In this document: positions 30,485-42,858 of the stretch, in pieces
How positions within the stretch are numbered: position 1 is the first letter of the stretch
Layout: the number at the start of each line of letters is the position of its first letter
Source of the DNA: Diadophis punctatus similis
Taxonomy: Eukaryota; Chordata; Lepidosauria; Squamata; Dipsadidae
Assembly: GCA_023053685.1 (NCBI GenBank)
Contig: JALIGW010000002.1
Span: forward strand, 256,050,846-256,114,845
Direction: 5' to 3'
Length of the DNA stretch: 64,000 bases
Made by a program: the position numbers and the translations under genes
The notes under the pieces: generated by a model
The model's input: only the letters and a program-made list of their open reading frames with translations
Databases searched by the model: none
Told to the model about the DNA's origin: nothing

Positions 30485-31280
30485 AAGATCTGTTAATCTT
30501 CATCAATGATTTAGACAAGAGGATAGAAGGGGAACTCATCACATTTGCAGACAAGGCCAACGTGACAGGAATAACAACACTCCAGAAGATAAGCTTGAGA
30601 TAGAGAAGGATCGACAGATTGGGCCCCATCTAACAAAATGAAATCAACAGAGAGAAATATAAGGTTCTACATTTAGGAAAGAAAAACCACACTCACTGGC
30701 ATAGAATAGATGATATCTGTCTCAACAGTCGTAAGTGCAACAGGGATCTTTGAGTCCGAGTGGACAACCACTTAAACATGAGCCAACCCCCCCCCCCCCC
30801 AAAAAAATCCCGAATACAATCATAGGCTGCATTAGGAGGGATAGAATCAAGATGACATGAAGTGAATATCACATCCAGTATTGGTTGCTACGATCTAAAA
30901 AAGATCTTGAGACTCTAGAAAGAGTGCAGAAAAGAGCAACAAAAGTTTATTAGTGGACTGGAGACTAAAACATATAAAGAACGGTTACTGGAATTGGGTA
31001 TGTCTAGTTTCATGAAAAGAAGGACCAGGGCGTGACATGATAGCCGTGTTCCAAGAAGCAATGAGTGGAAACTATTCAAGGAGAGAACCAACCTACAAGA
31101 GAAATTTCCTGAGAACAATTAATCAGGGGAATGACTTGCCTCCAGAAATTGTGGTTGCTCCAACTCTGGAGGTGTTTAAGAAGAAATTGGACAGCCATTT
31201 ATCTGAAATGTTATAGGGCTTCCTGTCTGAGCAGGGGGTTGGACAAAAGACCTCCAAGATCCCTACCAACTCTCTTATTC
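30485..31280 (+). repeat. Old CR1 LINE in intron, unit C
   Basis: Counterpart of 12185-12965, in sense on plus, ending with the gttggacaaaagacctccaa 3' end. A poly(C)/poly(A) run at 30785-30808 is local slippage. Confidence 0.75.
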
Positions 31281-32143
31281 TATTCCATTGTTCACAAATT
31301 CCCAAAGCAAAGATATGCACTAAGTTAAATGGCTGTGCGTCACACAAGTCCTAATTTTAGGTGAGAAAATGGGCAAATCTGAAAACTGCTTTCACTAAAG
31401 AAATATTTGGGGAAGTTTTATCAAGTTGATTTGAGTCTGCAAAATCTTCAGTGTCTTTCAGCAAAGTAATCCCACTTTGGATCTGTCTATCATTGATTGG
31501 TCTAGTAGTCTGAGCCATTGGCTGAAAGGAATAAAGCAAAGAAGAGAAAATTCCCTGGGAAAGTCTTTTCTCAGCCTTTGCAAAACGGGATTGTTTGATC
31601 TCCTAATCAAGACGCAAATCAGAGGATTGGAAATTATTTTGTAGGCCAAAGTACCGTGATTACATGCTCAACACGGCCACTCCCTTTCGACTTTAATAGT
31701 CTGCTTTATTTTTTAATACAACTTGCTTAGTTTTGAACTACAGGTTATAAATGAGGCTTTTTAAAAATGGTAATGTGGCAATGAGAGTATTTAGTTATTT
31801 TTCATTAGCCTTGCACGATTCCAAGTCAAGGAATTACCCCCCAAAATGGGTCTCTAGCAGTTCTTGCCACTGTGATACATTTATTCCTATTTCTTGAAGG
31901 AGTTTTAAGAAATTGCTTCTTGTAAATTCAAAGTTGGAGGAGTTCCTAGCAGAACAAGATAACCAGAGGAAGCTATGCTGGCTGACAGCAACTTGAACCT
32001 GCTATTTTGCTCTCCATTTTGTGGAAGAACACAAAAATAACCCAGTCCAAACAAGGGTGGAAAATAGAAGGAGGGAGCACTCTACACACCCGCTTCATTT
32101 CCTGAAGGGAGAATAGAAATCTAATATCTTTTCCCTTTCTTAC
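31281..32143 (-). other. Intron 3, unit C
   Basis: Paralogous to 12966-13835. No gene or distinct repeat was recognised. Confidence 0.4.
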
Positions 32144-32211
32144 TTGATTTGGAGGTCCAATCGCTGTTTGATCTCCGTCATAAAAACCAGAAAGCTTCAT
32201 TCTTTGTTTCT
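32144..32211 (-). CDS. Linker exon 3, unit C
   Basis: A 68-nt exon, TTACAG acceptor and GTAAGA donor, phase 1 to 0, encoding EKQRMKLSGFYDGDQTAIG then PPNQ. No known domain. Confidence 0.8.
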
Positions 32212-32326
32212 CTGTAAGCAATAAATAATTTCAAAATGCATAATTAACAAAATAGGAGGAGGTATTTTATAGAAGAGAAGAGAGAGAGAGGTAAGAAAGA
32301 TGGCCAATCAGAGGATCTCCCATTAC

Positions 32327-32441
32327 CTTCTGTGATGTCCTGACTTTGATCTTCCCAAGGGATCCTCCTGCAAAATAGCTCCTGAGGGGGATTTGATGGC
32401 TTCTTCTTTCCCTCAGGATCTCTGATCTCCACACTGCAGCA
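32327..32441 (-). CDS. Linker exon 2, unit C
   Basis: A 115-nt exon, phase 0 to 1, encoding CCSVEIRDPEGKKKPSNPPQ then ELFCRRIPWEDQSQDITE. Its acceptor follows a strong pyrimidine tract. The intron to exon 3 is only 115 bp because unit C lacks the L2-like insertion of B and D. Confidence 0.8.
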
Positions 32442-32690
32442 CTTCAAATAGGAGGAAAGAAAAAAGAAGCAGAATTAATGTACATCACATGACATAAAGT
32501 GGATTCTTATATTTGGAACACAACCTCAAAGGCCCCAATATTCATCACTGAGGTTGAGTGACAAAACAATGGAACAATGTCCTACAAGAATTGGTGAATT
32601 GCCACATGAATGTCAGAGAAGTTTGGAGAGGAGGGGTGAAGTATTGAAACACGTTCTCTATTCCCTTCTGAGCTCCCTAAAGTGTCTCAC

Positions 32691-33104
32691 CTGCAACTGG
32701 ACCTGCTCCTTCTTCTCCTCCGCCTGGCTCAGGAGGAGGCCTTCTGCCAGGGCCACCGCCTGGGAGCTGGTCTCTGCTCCACATTCCCGCACCCAGCCCT
32801 CCATCTCTGGGGGCAGGAGAGCCAGGAGCTGCTCCAGAACCACCAGGTCCAGCATCTGGGCTTTGGTGTGCTTTTCTGGTCTCAGCCATCGCCTGTAAAA
32901 GTCATGGAGTCGGCTGCAAAGACCTCGGGGACCCTCAGCCTCCCGGTATTGGATGAAGTTCCAGGGCTGAACTTCTGAGGGGAAGATGGTTTCCTCCTCC
33001 AGGATCTTCTGCCCAGTCCTTGTCCAGAGCGTCCCACCCTTCCCAGGCTGAGCAGCTGAAGGGCCTTTTCCGGTTCCTTCCTTTACAAAAGGTTGTGTCT
33101 CCAT
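32691..33104 (-). CDS. SCAN-domain exon, unit C
   Basis: 138 codons starting [10 protein letters not shown], with a SCAN box at residues 44-128 ([20 protein letters not shown], then the HDFYRRW and [15 protein letters not shown] segments). The exon with 5' UTR is 32691-33292. The donor is GTGAGA, phase 0. An upstream GTG-initiated extension in the same frame is 5' UTR. Predicted dimerisation module. Confidence 0.93.
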
Positions 33105-33175
33105 CCTTTCTCTGTCCTGCAGAGCAACTCCAAATGGGTCCAAGGACTCTTGTGGGTCTCCAGATGCCTTTTCCT

Positions 33176-33187
33176 TCACAGGACCAT
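33176..33187 (-). promoter_or_regulatory. 3-codon uORF in 5' UTR, unit C
   Basis: ATG-GTC-CTG-TGA, same place as in A and B. Confidence 0.5.
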
Positions 33188-33694
33188 TTCTGGGGTCTCA
33201 GGACGGATCCCTGCAAGTTATTCTGCTCTCTTTTTTTCCCCAGGAGAAACTTTTGCCTTGCAAAGACCACAAATGGCTTCCAGTTTCTGTATCTGAGATG
33301 GAAAGAAAAACAAACGCCAGGAATTAGAAAGTGAAATTCAGCCACTGAGCGACCTTCACCCAACCTGCCCGGAGCCCCAAGCGGCTCGTTCCAGCGCAGG
33401 GCCCAGGTCCCCCCGAGAAGGCCGGGAAGGAGGCAGCTGGAGAGGCCGCCCCGCTTCTCTCCCCCTCCGGAGACAGGATCGGGCCTTCGGGGAGCCTGGT
33501 GCGAATCCTGCCTCCTCCTTGCTCCCCCCCCCCCGCTACTCTGCTCTCCTGCTGGGTCTCCGCAAGGCCGACCCTCTTCTCCTCCCACTCGGGCTCTTCC
33601 CCGGATCCCCGCCCCCTTCCCGGCATCCCCGCTTCACCCTGCTGGGAGTGGGCGGCTGGGAAGCATGGGACCCGGGATGACACCCCCCCCTCAC

Positions 33695-33890
33695 CCGAGG
33701 CACGTTTGGATGCCCCCCCCCGCCAGACTCCCGTAGCCTCTCCACCTCCGGCTGCGCCCCAGGGGTTAAGGAGAGCGAGTGCGGCGTCCTAGAGCGGCAA
33801 GCTTTTGTGATGTCACTTCCTTCTCAGCCTCCCCTACAAAGCCAGCTGTGACGTTCGCCCTCCAGTGGGCCAATGGGGAAGCGCCTGGAG
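33695..33890 (-). promoter_or_regulatory. Proximal promoter and noncoding exon 1, unit C
   Basis: CCAAT box at 33870-33874 (ATTGG on minus), CRE-like TGACATCA at 33815-33808, and a GGTGAG donor at 33694-33693. Collinear with the other units. Confidence 0.62.
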
Positions 33891-34208
33891 TTCCCTTCCC
33901 TTGGCAGAGGGCTCCCCCTGGTAGATTTAGGTCAAACTACCAGGATCGTAGAAAGGGCGGGAAAGAGGAGCGAATGGGAGGGAGAAGGGAGAGGACAGGG
34001 ATGATGGGTTTGGGAGTCGGGGGAAGAAAGGCCCCTCTCCATGGCTCTCTGTCAGACAAAGGCTTCAACATCTGAGCTTCTTTCTCCCCTTTTTAGATTA
34101 ACCCAAATGCATTGAAGGAGGCTTTCCTCTTTCTTCTGTTGCGTTTCTAGAGCTGTTTGGTTATTTCTTATATATAGTGCAACTCCACCTCCACCTCTTT
34201 CATTCGGT

Positions 34209-34425
34209 TTGCTTCTTAATTTATTTAGAGGGGAGGGGAGCAGAGAGGAGGGAAGGGAAATCTTTGTGGCAGCCCCTGATATATTGCAAGACTTGTATCA
34301 TTCCCCCATTATCCTTCTTTTCATCATCCTAGAAATACCCAGTTCCCCAAATATGTTTTTTAAATGTTTTTGCCTCCATCTTTGTTGCCCTTCTCTGCAC
34401 TCTTTCTAGAGTCTCAAGATCTTAT
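34209..34425 (-). repeat. CR1-type LINE fragment, unit C copy
   Basis: Counterpart of 1744-1925 and 16121-16330, with its own small deletions. Confidence 0.6.
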
Positions 34426-35127
34426 TTATTTATTTATTATACAAAACAGAAAGAAATATAGAAATGGGAAATTAAGGGAAGGAGAAAGAGAGGCGAAAAG
34501 AAAGTCTGAGGTACAAGAGAAAAAAAAGGGAAAAAAGACCTTGACTTCTTTCTAGCATAGTGCAAGGTAATAATAAAAAAACCATTGCAGCCTGACAATT
34601 CTATCTAACGGACAAAAGCAAAGTCATTTTAGGTCTGTTTCTTTTGAACACTTTAAATGTGAAAATATTCTATTTACCGGTTATGGCTGGAGAAGGAAAG
34701 TGTACAAAGGTCCCGAACACCCACAAATATGTGACTGAGTGAGGGCGGGCTCCCGCCTGTGGGGATCTGCGCTCTGATTGGTTGCTGTGGGTGGAAAGGG
34801 GCCGTTTCCCTTTTTCCCGCCTTTTCCTTCTGGGCGCCGTTTGAGATTTACCTCAGGATGTTCCTGACTGTCTTCTCTGCTGCGAATGTTAAATATATTT
34901 ATATTGATATAAAACCACAACTTTGTGTCCGTGTCTCCCTCTTCCCTTTGGACAGCAGCTGCCTATTTCCTCCACATTAAAGCTCTTCAGTTGCACCTTC
35001 CAGTCGTGGGTTTCTATTTTATCTCCTGATAGTGTCGGAAGAAAAATCAGCTCCAGTTCCAAGAAGGGAATAAAATGGAGGCTGCTGAAGAAAGGAGGTT
35101 TATTGACGGGCAGAACCAAGAACAGCC
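34426..35127. other. Unit C upstream sequence with promoter-like AT/GC mix
   Basis: The first 130 bp match unit B. The rest (about 34600-35120) has no counterpart in A or B. It contains a CCAAT-type ctgattggttgctg (34774-34787) and a gatataaaaccac TATA-like stretch (about 34907) on plus. No ORF of coding character. It could be an LTR or insertion; not resolved. Confidence 0.35.
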
Positions 35128-35345
35128 TTCAGTTAGAATAGAAGAGAGCTGGAAGGGACCTTAGAGGTCTTCTAGTCCAGCCTCCAATGATGAAGTACCC
35201 ACCACTTCTGGTGGCAAGCAATTCCACTGGTCAGTGGTTAATTCTCCTCACTGTTAGGCAGTTCCAGGTTGCTTCTCTCCTTGGTTACTTTCCATCCATT
35301 GTTTCTCGTCCTCTTTCTGGGGCTTTGGGAGATAATCCCCCCTCT
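35128..35345 (-). repeat. CR1 3' fragment
   Basis: Begins agagctggaagggaccttag and follows the CR1 3' end (cttctagtccag, accacttctggtggcaagc, tccttggttactttccatcc). It is diverged. Confidence 0.75.
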
Positions 35346-35374
35346 CTTTTCTAAGGCAGCCCCCCCCCAATTCT

Positions 35375-36062
35375 CTTCTGGGACAGCCGAGAAATGAGTT
35401 GGATGAGCGGGAGGATTTTTGTGCCGTTTCTGCGTTGTCTGGTGATCCAGAGGCTCCTTTTGTGGGTCTTTTGTCCTCTGAGGCGGTTAAGGCTGAAGCA
35501 GCGGCTGCCTTGGATCCCGATCCCGTCAGAGAAACGCCCTTCTTTCCCTCCCCTGATCTCCGGCCAGCCTTTCTCTCGGGGAAGCCGAGTCCCGGGTCTC
35601 CGCCTCTTGCAACTGCCGCGGCCATTCGGCCTTCCGACGGCAAAAATCATCCGTTTCTTCTTCCCTTCCAGCCGAGCCAGGCGCCGCTTTGCCTGCGGCT
35701 GTTACCGGCAGCCTTCTTGGGGGGGGGGGAAACCCCGGAGATGGAGGCTGTTTTTTTTACTTCAAGCGGTTTTTGCGTTTCTCTTCTTGGCTTCTCGGTT
35801 TCTTTTGGGGGGTGGAGAAGGGGGGGCTTTTGAGGGGGTCACCTGCGTTTTCTTCCTCCGAGAGTTTTAGTGGAAAAGGAATAAAAAGGAGAAGAACTTT
35901 TGGTTCAGGGCCGCTTCCTCTTCCACAGCCGAAATAGGCCGATTCCTGGGGAAAAGCTCCAGATCGGCCCTTTTATAGGTGGATAATTTCTTCCAACGTG
36001 TTACTTTATGTCTTCTTTTTTCTGCAGATTCTTATACGGCTTGTGATTGCGACAAGATAAGG
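35375..36062. other. GC-rich block of unknown nature
   Basis: Lies between two CR1 3' fragments and has no counterpart in the other spacers. It has overlapping open frames of about 130-160 codons (35394-35870, 35399-35833 on plus, 35643-35254 on minus). None shows a domain I recognise, and open frames in several phases are common in GC-rich DNA, so no gene is called. Confidence 0.35.
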
Positions 36063-36115
36063 GATTAACAGAGCTGGAAGGGACCTTGGAGGTCATCTAG
36101 TCCAACCCCTATCGA
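36063..36115 (-). repeat. CR1 3' stub (about 50 bp)
   Basis: Matches cagagctggaagggacctt and catctagtccaacccc only, an extreme 5' truncation. Confidence 0.7.
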
Positions 36116-36618
36116 AGTTCTCCGCGGAAAGGAGCGGTAAAGCGGAGGAGAAACGGCCAAACTTTAATTCGGGATCTCCGTTCGGGGCCGCTTTGCAAGG
36201 AAATGGGGGATCCTAAACCACAGAAAGAAAGGGGGGGGGGGTTCCTTCGTATTTGGGATCGAGGGGCGGGAAACCTGAAGAGGCCGGTTCGCCCAGACGT
36301 TCCGAGCAAGGGAGACGCGTGTTTTAAGGAGGGAAATCGCCTTTCCCTGGTTTAGCTGGGGGTTTTCCGTGGTTCCCTTCGGATTTGGGGGTGTCTGTGT
36401 GTGACTCCCAACTTGTCCTCGTTGGCTGGGACTGCCCCTCCCCCCTTGTCATCCAGTGCAGCAAGCTCTTCCTACGGCAGAATCTTCACATTTAATGAAC
36501 ACGTGTGTGCGCGCGCGCGTGTCTCCCGCCCAGATGCTTCCATCCCCAGAGGAGGGAGGGGGGAGGAAGCGTTTTTCTCCGACTTTTGAGTTGGGAAGTG
36601 CCAGAACGAGCTGATGCA

Positions 36619-36721
36619 CCAATAGGAATTCTCCCTACTATACCGTCATCAGTCTCCTGGCAGAGTCCTTTATGACTTCACCTGAAGGAAGAGAGTTCGG
36701 CGCAGAAAGCGAAACTGAAAG
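36619..36721 (-). promoter_or_regulatory. X-Y and ISRE-like module, unit C
   Basis: X1/X2-like CCAGGAGACTGATGACGG (36660-36643), 19 bp to the CCAAT box (36623-36619), and an intact GAAACTGAAA ISRE core at 36711-36720. Two bases of the X1 core differ from A and B. Confidence 0.5.
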
Positions 36722-36779
36722 TAGGAGGGGGAATCCCTTCAGTCTTGGGGGGCTGCAGCTCAAGGGGGAGTTCAGGGCA

Positions 36780-37545
36780 GGCCCAGAAGGGATCCTCCAT
36801 TTTGTTCTCTTCACTATACTGAGCCAGACGTTCCTCTGTGTGCATGGAGGGGTGGACTAGACGTCCGCTTAGGTTCCCAAACTGCCCCCGGGGGCCTGGT
36901 CCATCTCTGAAAGGGGCCTCCGGGCTCTTTCTAGCTAACTCGGGGGAGAGCAAGGGTCCCTGAAACGGGTGGGTGGGTGGGTGGGCTGACTAAGCAGGAG
37001 AAGCGGAAGAACCCCCCAGGAGCAGCGGAGGGAGGGGCTACTCCAGGGGGAGGGCCTCATGGGTGATGGGATCGAAGGGTCAGCCCCACTGTCCGGGGAT
37101 TCCCTAGAGGCAGAGGGAGCAGCCCCACAGTCAGGGAAGCCAAGGGCTGCAGCTGAAAGAGGCCGAATCCAGGAAAGGCTCTTTCTCCAATATTCCTCAG
37201 GGGAAAATCTCTTTTTTTCAGTCTGAGTATCCCGAGGATGGTCTCTGGCTGCTGTGGGGTCCCAACCCTCCCCCCTCTGGGCATGGATCCAGATTGGAGC
37301 TCCCCCCAAAAAAAGAGCTGCCTGGTCTCCCGGACCCTTTCTATGGAGCGGAACCCATGGCGCTCAGGGCCATCCTGGGGCTGGTCTCAGAGTGGGACAT
37401 TTTTCCAAAGTGGGGGTGGCATTTTTTGCCCTCCCCTCAGCTGGGAAAAAAATCTCCCAGAGAAAATCTGAGGAAAGAATTTTGTTTGCCCCCCCCCCCT
37501 TAAGAAGCAGGGCCGTTTGGTCCAGTTCATCTGTGTGGAGGGGCG
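36780..37545. other. C-D spacer, part 1
   Basis: Collinear with 23746-24320. Short ORFs are not conserved between the copies. No gene was recognised. Confidence 0.45.
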
Positions 37546-37547
37546 GA

Positions 37548-37785
37548 TTATAAGAGCTGAGATGGCGCAGCGGTTAGAGAGCAGTACTGCAAGCTACTTT
37601 AGCTGACTGATCATTTGAGTTCAGCTGTTCAAATCTCACCCGCTCAAGGTTGACTCAGCCTTCCATCTTTCTGAGGTAGGTAAAATGAGGACCCAGATTG
37701 TTGGGGGCAATGTAAATATATACATTGCTTAATGGTGTAAACCACTTAGAGAGTGCTTGCTTGCACTACACTAATAAATTTTTAT
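37548..37785 (+). repeat. tRNA-derived SINE
   Basis: gagctgagatggcgcagcgg, B box gttcaaatctc, body ggacccagattgttgggggc, and tail ending near taataaatttttatttt. Same family as 25311 but at an independent site. Confidence 0.85.
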
Positions 37786-39702
37786 TTTATTTCTTTTTTC
37801 CTAATGTCATAGTTTATATTCCTTCCTCATTTCAGAGCGAGGCTAGGAGAGCTTTTCCTCCCACGGAGTTCAATAAAGTAGAGAAGGAGGGAGGGAGGGA
37901 TTCCTGTTCCCCCCTCTTATTCCTTCGCCCCCCATTGAGATCAACAACAGCCGTTCTTGAACCAAAACCAAGTTGCCATTTGCGGTGGGTCAGAAAACGC
38001 TGCGGGTAAAACCGGCCCAAATGGGGGGCTGCTCTGTTGATTAATCGGTTCTCACTCCTGATCACTTCCAGGTCGGATCCCCCTCGGAGGCTTCGGACAA
38101 TCCCATTTTCCCTTCCAGGCTGATAGACCTTCTCCGGGCTTCGGCTTCTGTCAGCTGAGGGGTGATCCCTGGAGACGCTGCCCCACTCCGGGATCTGCTT
38201 CTGAGATCCCAAGTGAGCAAGCGAGACCACAAGTGCAGGAGTAGGACTCCGGTCAGTTTTCCCCTCCAGGAAGGGTCGTAAGTGGATTTTCCCCCCACCC
38301 AGGGCCCAGCCAAGACCCCCGTCCCAAGCCCAGAATGCAGGGAGGTCCCGCGTCTGAGCAACGGCTCTTCCTCAGTCCCCCCTCCCCAATTCTCAGCCAA
38401 AGAACCCTCAACACAGTTTTTCCTCCCTAGAAATTTTGAGAGCGTTTTTGTCCTCAACTCTCTCTAACTTTTTTATGTGTGTTGGTAGAAAACATATTTT
38501 GAAGAGAAATATCATTTCCAAATAAATGCAGCTTTCCCCACTTTTCCCAATCTCTGCCTTGATTTGAAATAAACTTTTAAACTCAATAAATCTCACAAAC
38601 ATTTTATATTATGAACGAGCCAGATTATCAATTCCCGCTGTTTGTTCTTTGCTAGGGAACTCAACGTTTTGACTGCAAGCATCGTGAGAGAAAAGGGGAT
38701 TTTACGGGGAGAGAAATCAGCCCTGGGACTCCCAAGTCCTAAGAAACCATCCTCTGAGATTAGCTCCGTTCTTCTGGATGGGAATTTAAGAAAATGTTTT
38801 CCCCCAAAAAAGAAGAAAAAAATCCATATCCACGGATATATGTAAGAAGATCTGAGCAGATTTTCTTCCTTGTAAAATTTATTTATTTATTTATTTATTT
38901 CTACGCTCTTATAGGCCGCCCAATCCCGTAGGACTCAATAAAAGATTTCAATATTATTTTAAGAAGGATGGATGGACAGTATATTAAACGGAAGAATAAA
39001 TTTATAATTTATAAAATAACTGGAATTTTAATAGAAATTCTTTGGACTTCAACCATCCTATGTCCTCCACTAAAGGATTGCAGCTTTTTAACCATTACAA
39101 TCTGGAAATCACCCCCCCCCCATTATCCCCAAAACAGTCATTCTGTTTCTTGTACTCATATTTCACTACATCCATAGAAAACATTTTTTCTAGTCTTTGG
39201 GAGAGATTTGGGTTCCGCTTAGTTAAGCAAAGGCGGGTTAGAAAAATCCAGAATTTCGGATTCTGTTTAAAAAGCTTTGTGGGTCCAGAGGTGCCCTGGA
39301 TTCTTTCCAGGGATGGGGGGATGGAGGGGTCAAACTTCCCCCTGGCCCAGCACCAGCCTCAGCAGGCCAGAGCCAGGTCCCACCCTGCAGCTGAAGGAGG
39401 CAGCAGAGTCTTCATCTACCCCTTCATCTACCCTACCTTCATCTATCTGGACACAGCCAGTGGCACAAAGTCAGCCCCAGATCCAGGTAGCCTCTGTGGG
39501 GCGTCCAGCAGTGGCCTGACCCAGGCAGAACCTCTGGGCTCTTCATGCTTCCCCCCAAATATTACGATTTTCTCTGAGTTCTGTCTGCCATCCCCAGCTT
39601 CACACACACACACACAGAGTTTCTCCAACCCCCAGCAGCTGCAGAGGCACTTGAGTTTTCCTTGGGGTCCTCCAAAGCAGAACTGAGGAACTGGCCAGGA
39701 AC
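37786..39702. other. C-D spacer, part 2
   Basis: Collinear with 24340-26400 apart from insertions. At 38878-38940 a 60-bp LINE tail fragment ((TTTA)n then ggccgcccaatcccgtagga) is present here only. No gene was recognised. Confidence 0.45.
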
Positions 39703-39935
39703 CAATAGCAATAGCAATAGCACTTACTTATATACCGCTTCATAGTGCTTTACAGCCCTCTCTAAACGGTTTACAGAGTTCAGCATATTGCCCCCAACAA
39801 TCTGGGTCCTCATTTTACCCACCTCGGAAGGATGGAAGGCTGAGTCAACCTTGAGCCGGTGAGATTTGAACAGCTGAACTAGCAGTTCAGATTGCAGTGC
39901 TGCTTTTAACCACTGCGCCACCACAGGCTCCTGTG
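39703..39935 (-). repeat. tRNA-derived SINE with (GCTATT)n tail
   Basis: A full-length minus-strand copy with the tail agcaatagcaatagcac on plus, the accgcttcatagtgctttac body, and B box and head at 39860-39930. This copy best shows the origin of the exonised tail in the zinc-finger genes. Confidence 0.88.
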
Positions 39936-41248
39936 CGCAACCACTGCGCAACCAGCAGGCAACAAGCCTCGATTCTTCATCAGGGACTGCCCTCCTCTGC
40001 CCCATTGCTGAGTCTGCAAGTGGGGCAGCCCCTTGGTCCTCTGGCCCACTGGAAGTGGCTGAAGGGGCCCTTCCTGACTCCTGAGGAGACCCTGCAGAGT
40101 CCAGGAAACAAATGGATGGTTGGACAAATGTCACTGGAGGCACAAAGGACCCAAATTCTCCCCCTTCTGACCCTTTGTGTGGAGACCTTCCCTGCTCACT
40201 GGGGGAGGCTCTGGTGGAGGAAAGATGGAAGGAAGGAAGGAGAAGAAAAGGGGGACCAGCATGGAGGGTGAGGGTCTCAGTTGCAGTGGGGGGAGGACAC
40301 TGTTCAGAAGACCTGGGGGAGAGGGATGAGGAGGAGTCTCCCCAGGAAAGCCTATCCATGGGACATCCGCTTGCCGTTTCCCGTCTTTTGGGCTTGGCAC
40401 ACTTGGCTTCTGCGGGGCCTTTGGCCGACTGCCACCCACTTGCCTTCCCCTCCACCTCGTGTCCTGAAGGGCAGGGTGTGGTTCGCTGCCACCACTGGTG
40501 CAGAGAGAGAAAAAGGAAGAAAGAGCAAAGGAGAGAGGAAAGAAAGACAAAGCGAAAGAAAGAAGGGGAGAAAAAGAGACAAGAAAAAAAGAAAAAGAGG
40601 AAGAGAGAAACAAAGAAAGAAAACTTATGACCACAATTGAGCCCAAAATTTTGGTTGCCAAGCAAGAGCGTTAAATGCGTTTCCCCATATTTTACAAATT
40701 GGCCATGCCCACCCAGTCACACAACCAAGCACGCCCACTTGATCACCTGACCAGAGCATGCACGAGTCACCTGACCACCAAGCCATGCCCACCTGACCTC
40801 CATGCCATGTCCACAAAATAAGCCATGCCCACAGAACCGGTAGGGACAATTTTTAGATTTCCCCACTGCGACCCCAGGGCTGCCTTCCAGGGTTTGCTCC
40901 TGGCAGAGTTGGAGGAACGGGGCTCTGGGGAAGGAGCCTCACCTGAGCAGGAAGATCAGGCTCACCTTCCCCCAGGAGGGTCCATTCTGGCTTTCCCCCC
41001 TTCTCAGGGCAGGATAGGGTCCCCAGAGGAGGGGAGGGAGGGGCTTATCCCTCTGGACGGTGATGGGGCTGGCTCTCTAGCATCATCTGGAGCAGGTAGA
41101 TCCAGTCTCTGTTCCTCAGCCACTGGACCTTGATCTCCACGGGGTTAAAGCCCGTCATGGTGCAGAAGGAGAAGGAGGCAAATGAGAGGCACAGAAGGAC
41201 CCAGAATGGAAGACCAAGTTGGTTACATCAGATGCTACATGGGACTGA
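39936..41248. other. C-D spacer, part 3, with purine tract and hAT fragment
   Basis: Plus and minus strands both hold open frames (e.g. 40665-39724, 40112-40630), but they overlap an A/G-rich simple tract (40498-40625) and show no domain. At 40690-40855 repeated catgcccacc/tcacctgacca motifs and agaaccggtag mark a hAT-like MITE end. No gene is called. Confidence 0.4.
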
Positions 41249-41550
41249 CCCAGGGGTGAAATGCTGCCGGTTCGGGAGGGCCGTTCAGTCGTTGCAGAGC
41301 CAATGGAGCTGGTGGCAGGCGCGGCGTGGGGCTTCTCCTGCCCGCTTTCCCCGCCCGCCTGGATGCCGCCATTTAAGTCGTCCTACGCTCTGTGCATGCA
41401 CAGAACGCTTTGCACATGCGCAGAGGGCAAAATAACCCAAATGGTGGCATCCAGCCGGGCGAGGGAAGCGGGCGGGAGAAGCCCCACGCCGCGACCGCCG
41501 CCAGCTCCATCGGCTCTGCAACGACCGACTGGTCCGGACTAACCGTACCT
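41249..41550. mobile_element. Foldback/hAT-like MITE, about 300 bp
   Basis: Starts CAGGGGTGAAATGCTGCCGG, a hAT-type end. The two halves are inverted copies: gcagagccaatggagctg and ggcttctcctgcccgctttc are answered by agaagccccacgcc and cagctccatcggctctgc. The centre is a ctctgtgcatgcacagaacg/gcacatgcgcagagg hairpin flanked by cgccattt and aaatggtgg. Confidence 0.7.
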
Positions 41551-42258
41551 GCAGCTAGCTGGCCTCCTTCCAGCAAAGGAACCGGCCATTGCCGGGGAAG
41601 GTGGTGGGGAGGGGTCCGAGTCTCAGATGGCAGCTTGTCCAGGATGGGGGCAGCAGGGAGTGTGGAAGGAATGGGGGGTCTTGAGGAAAGGGAAGGTGCA
41701 GGCAGATGGAGGCTGAGGAGATCAGGCAGATCCCAGGATCACAGCAAAGCCTTGGACGGGATCCCTCTTGATCTCCTGCTTCACCAAATGCTCCAACTGG
41801 CACAATTCTTAGATGGATTAATGGGGAGGGGGTGTTGTTTCTGGGTGAGTCCCTCAAGAGGGTCCTTTAAAGGTCCATTCCATCTCAGAGTACTTTGCTA
41901 ACAGTGTTGCTCTCTGTTGAGGGATTGTTTTTAATAACTATTAATTCTATAATGTTGAAGAACATTCAATTTGTAATTTGTAATTTAAAGCCGGGATCAA
42001 ATCTGGTTGCCACCTAGACAAAGAACAACATTTCCAGTGTGGGGTTTCTTTTGTTTTTCATAATAAGCCCATTTGCATCTGGGAACATTAAAATATTTGT
42101 GGAATAGATAAAAAAGGGGCAGTGGCTTTACAAAGTGAAAATCGTGACTATTTTGTTTGAGCAAGAAATGCAAATTCTGGATGAGAAAAAATATTTCAGC
42201 AAGAAAATGGATGGAGCATTTTCAAATAAGTGGAAATTGAAAAGTTTCAATTTGGCGT
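41551..42258. other. 3' flank of unit D
   Basis: Collinear with 7980-8686 and 26456-27122. No coding sequence. Confidence 0.4.
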
Positions 42259-42264
42259 TTTATT
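42259..42264 (-). terminator. Poly(A) signal AATAAA, unit D
   Basis: Same position as in B, C and E. Because the frame is broken upstream, the 3' UTR of D is longer. Confidence 0.65.
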
Positions 42265-42289
42265 GAAAAAATCTTCAAATCCTATAATT

Positions 42290-42858
<569 letters not shown>

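Noticed and set aside
39724..40665. 313-codon minus-strand ORF in the C-D spacer
   Set aside because: It begins in A/G-rich simple sequence, ends inside an inserted SINE, and is not conserved in the paralogous spacers.
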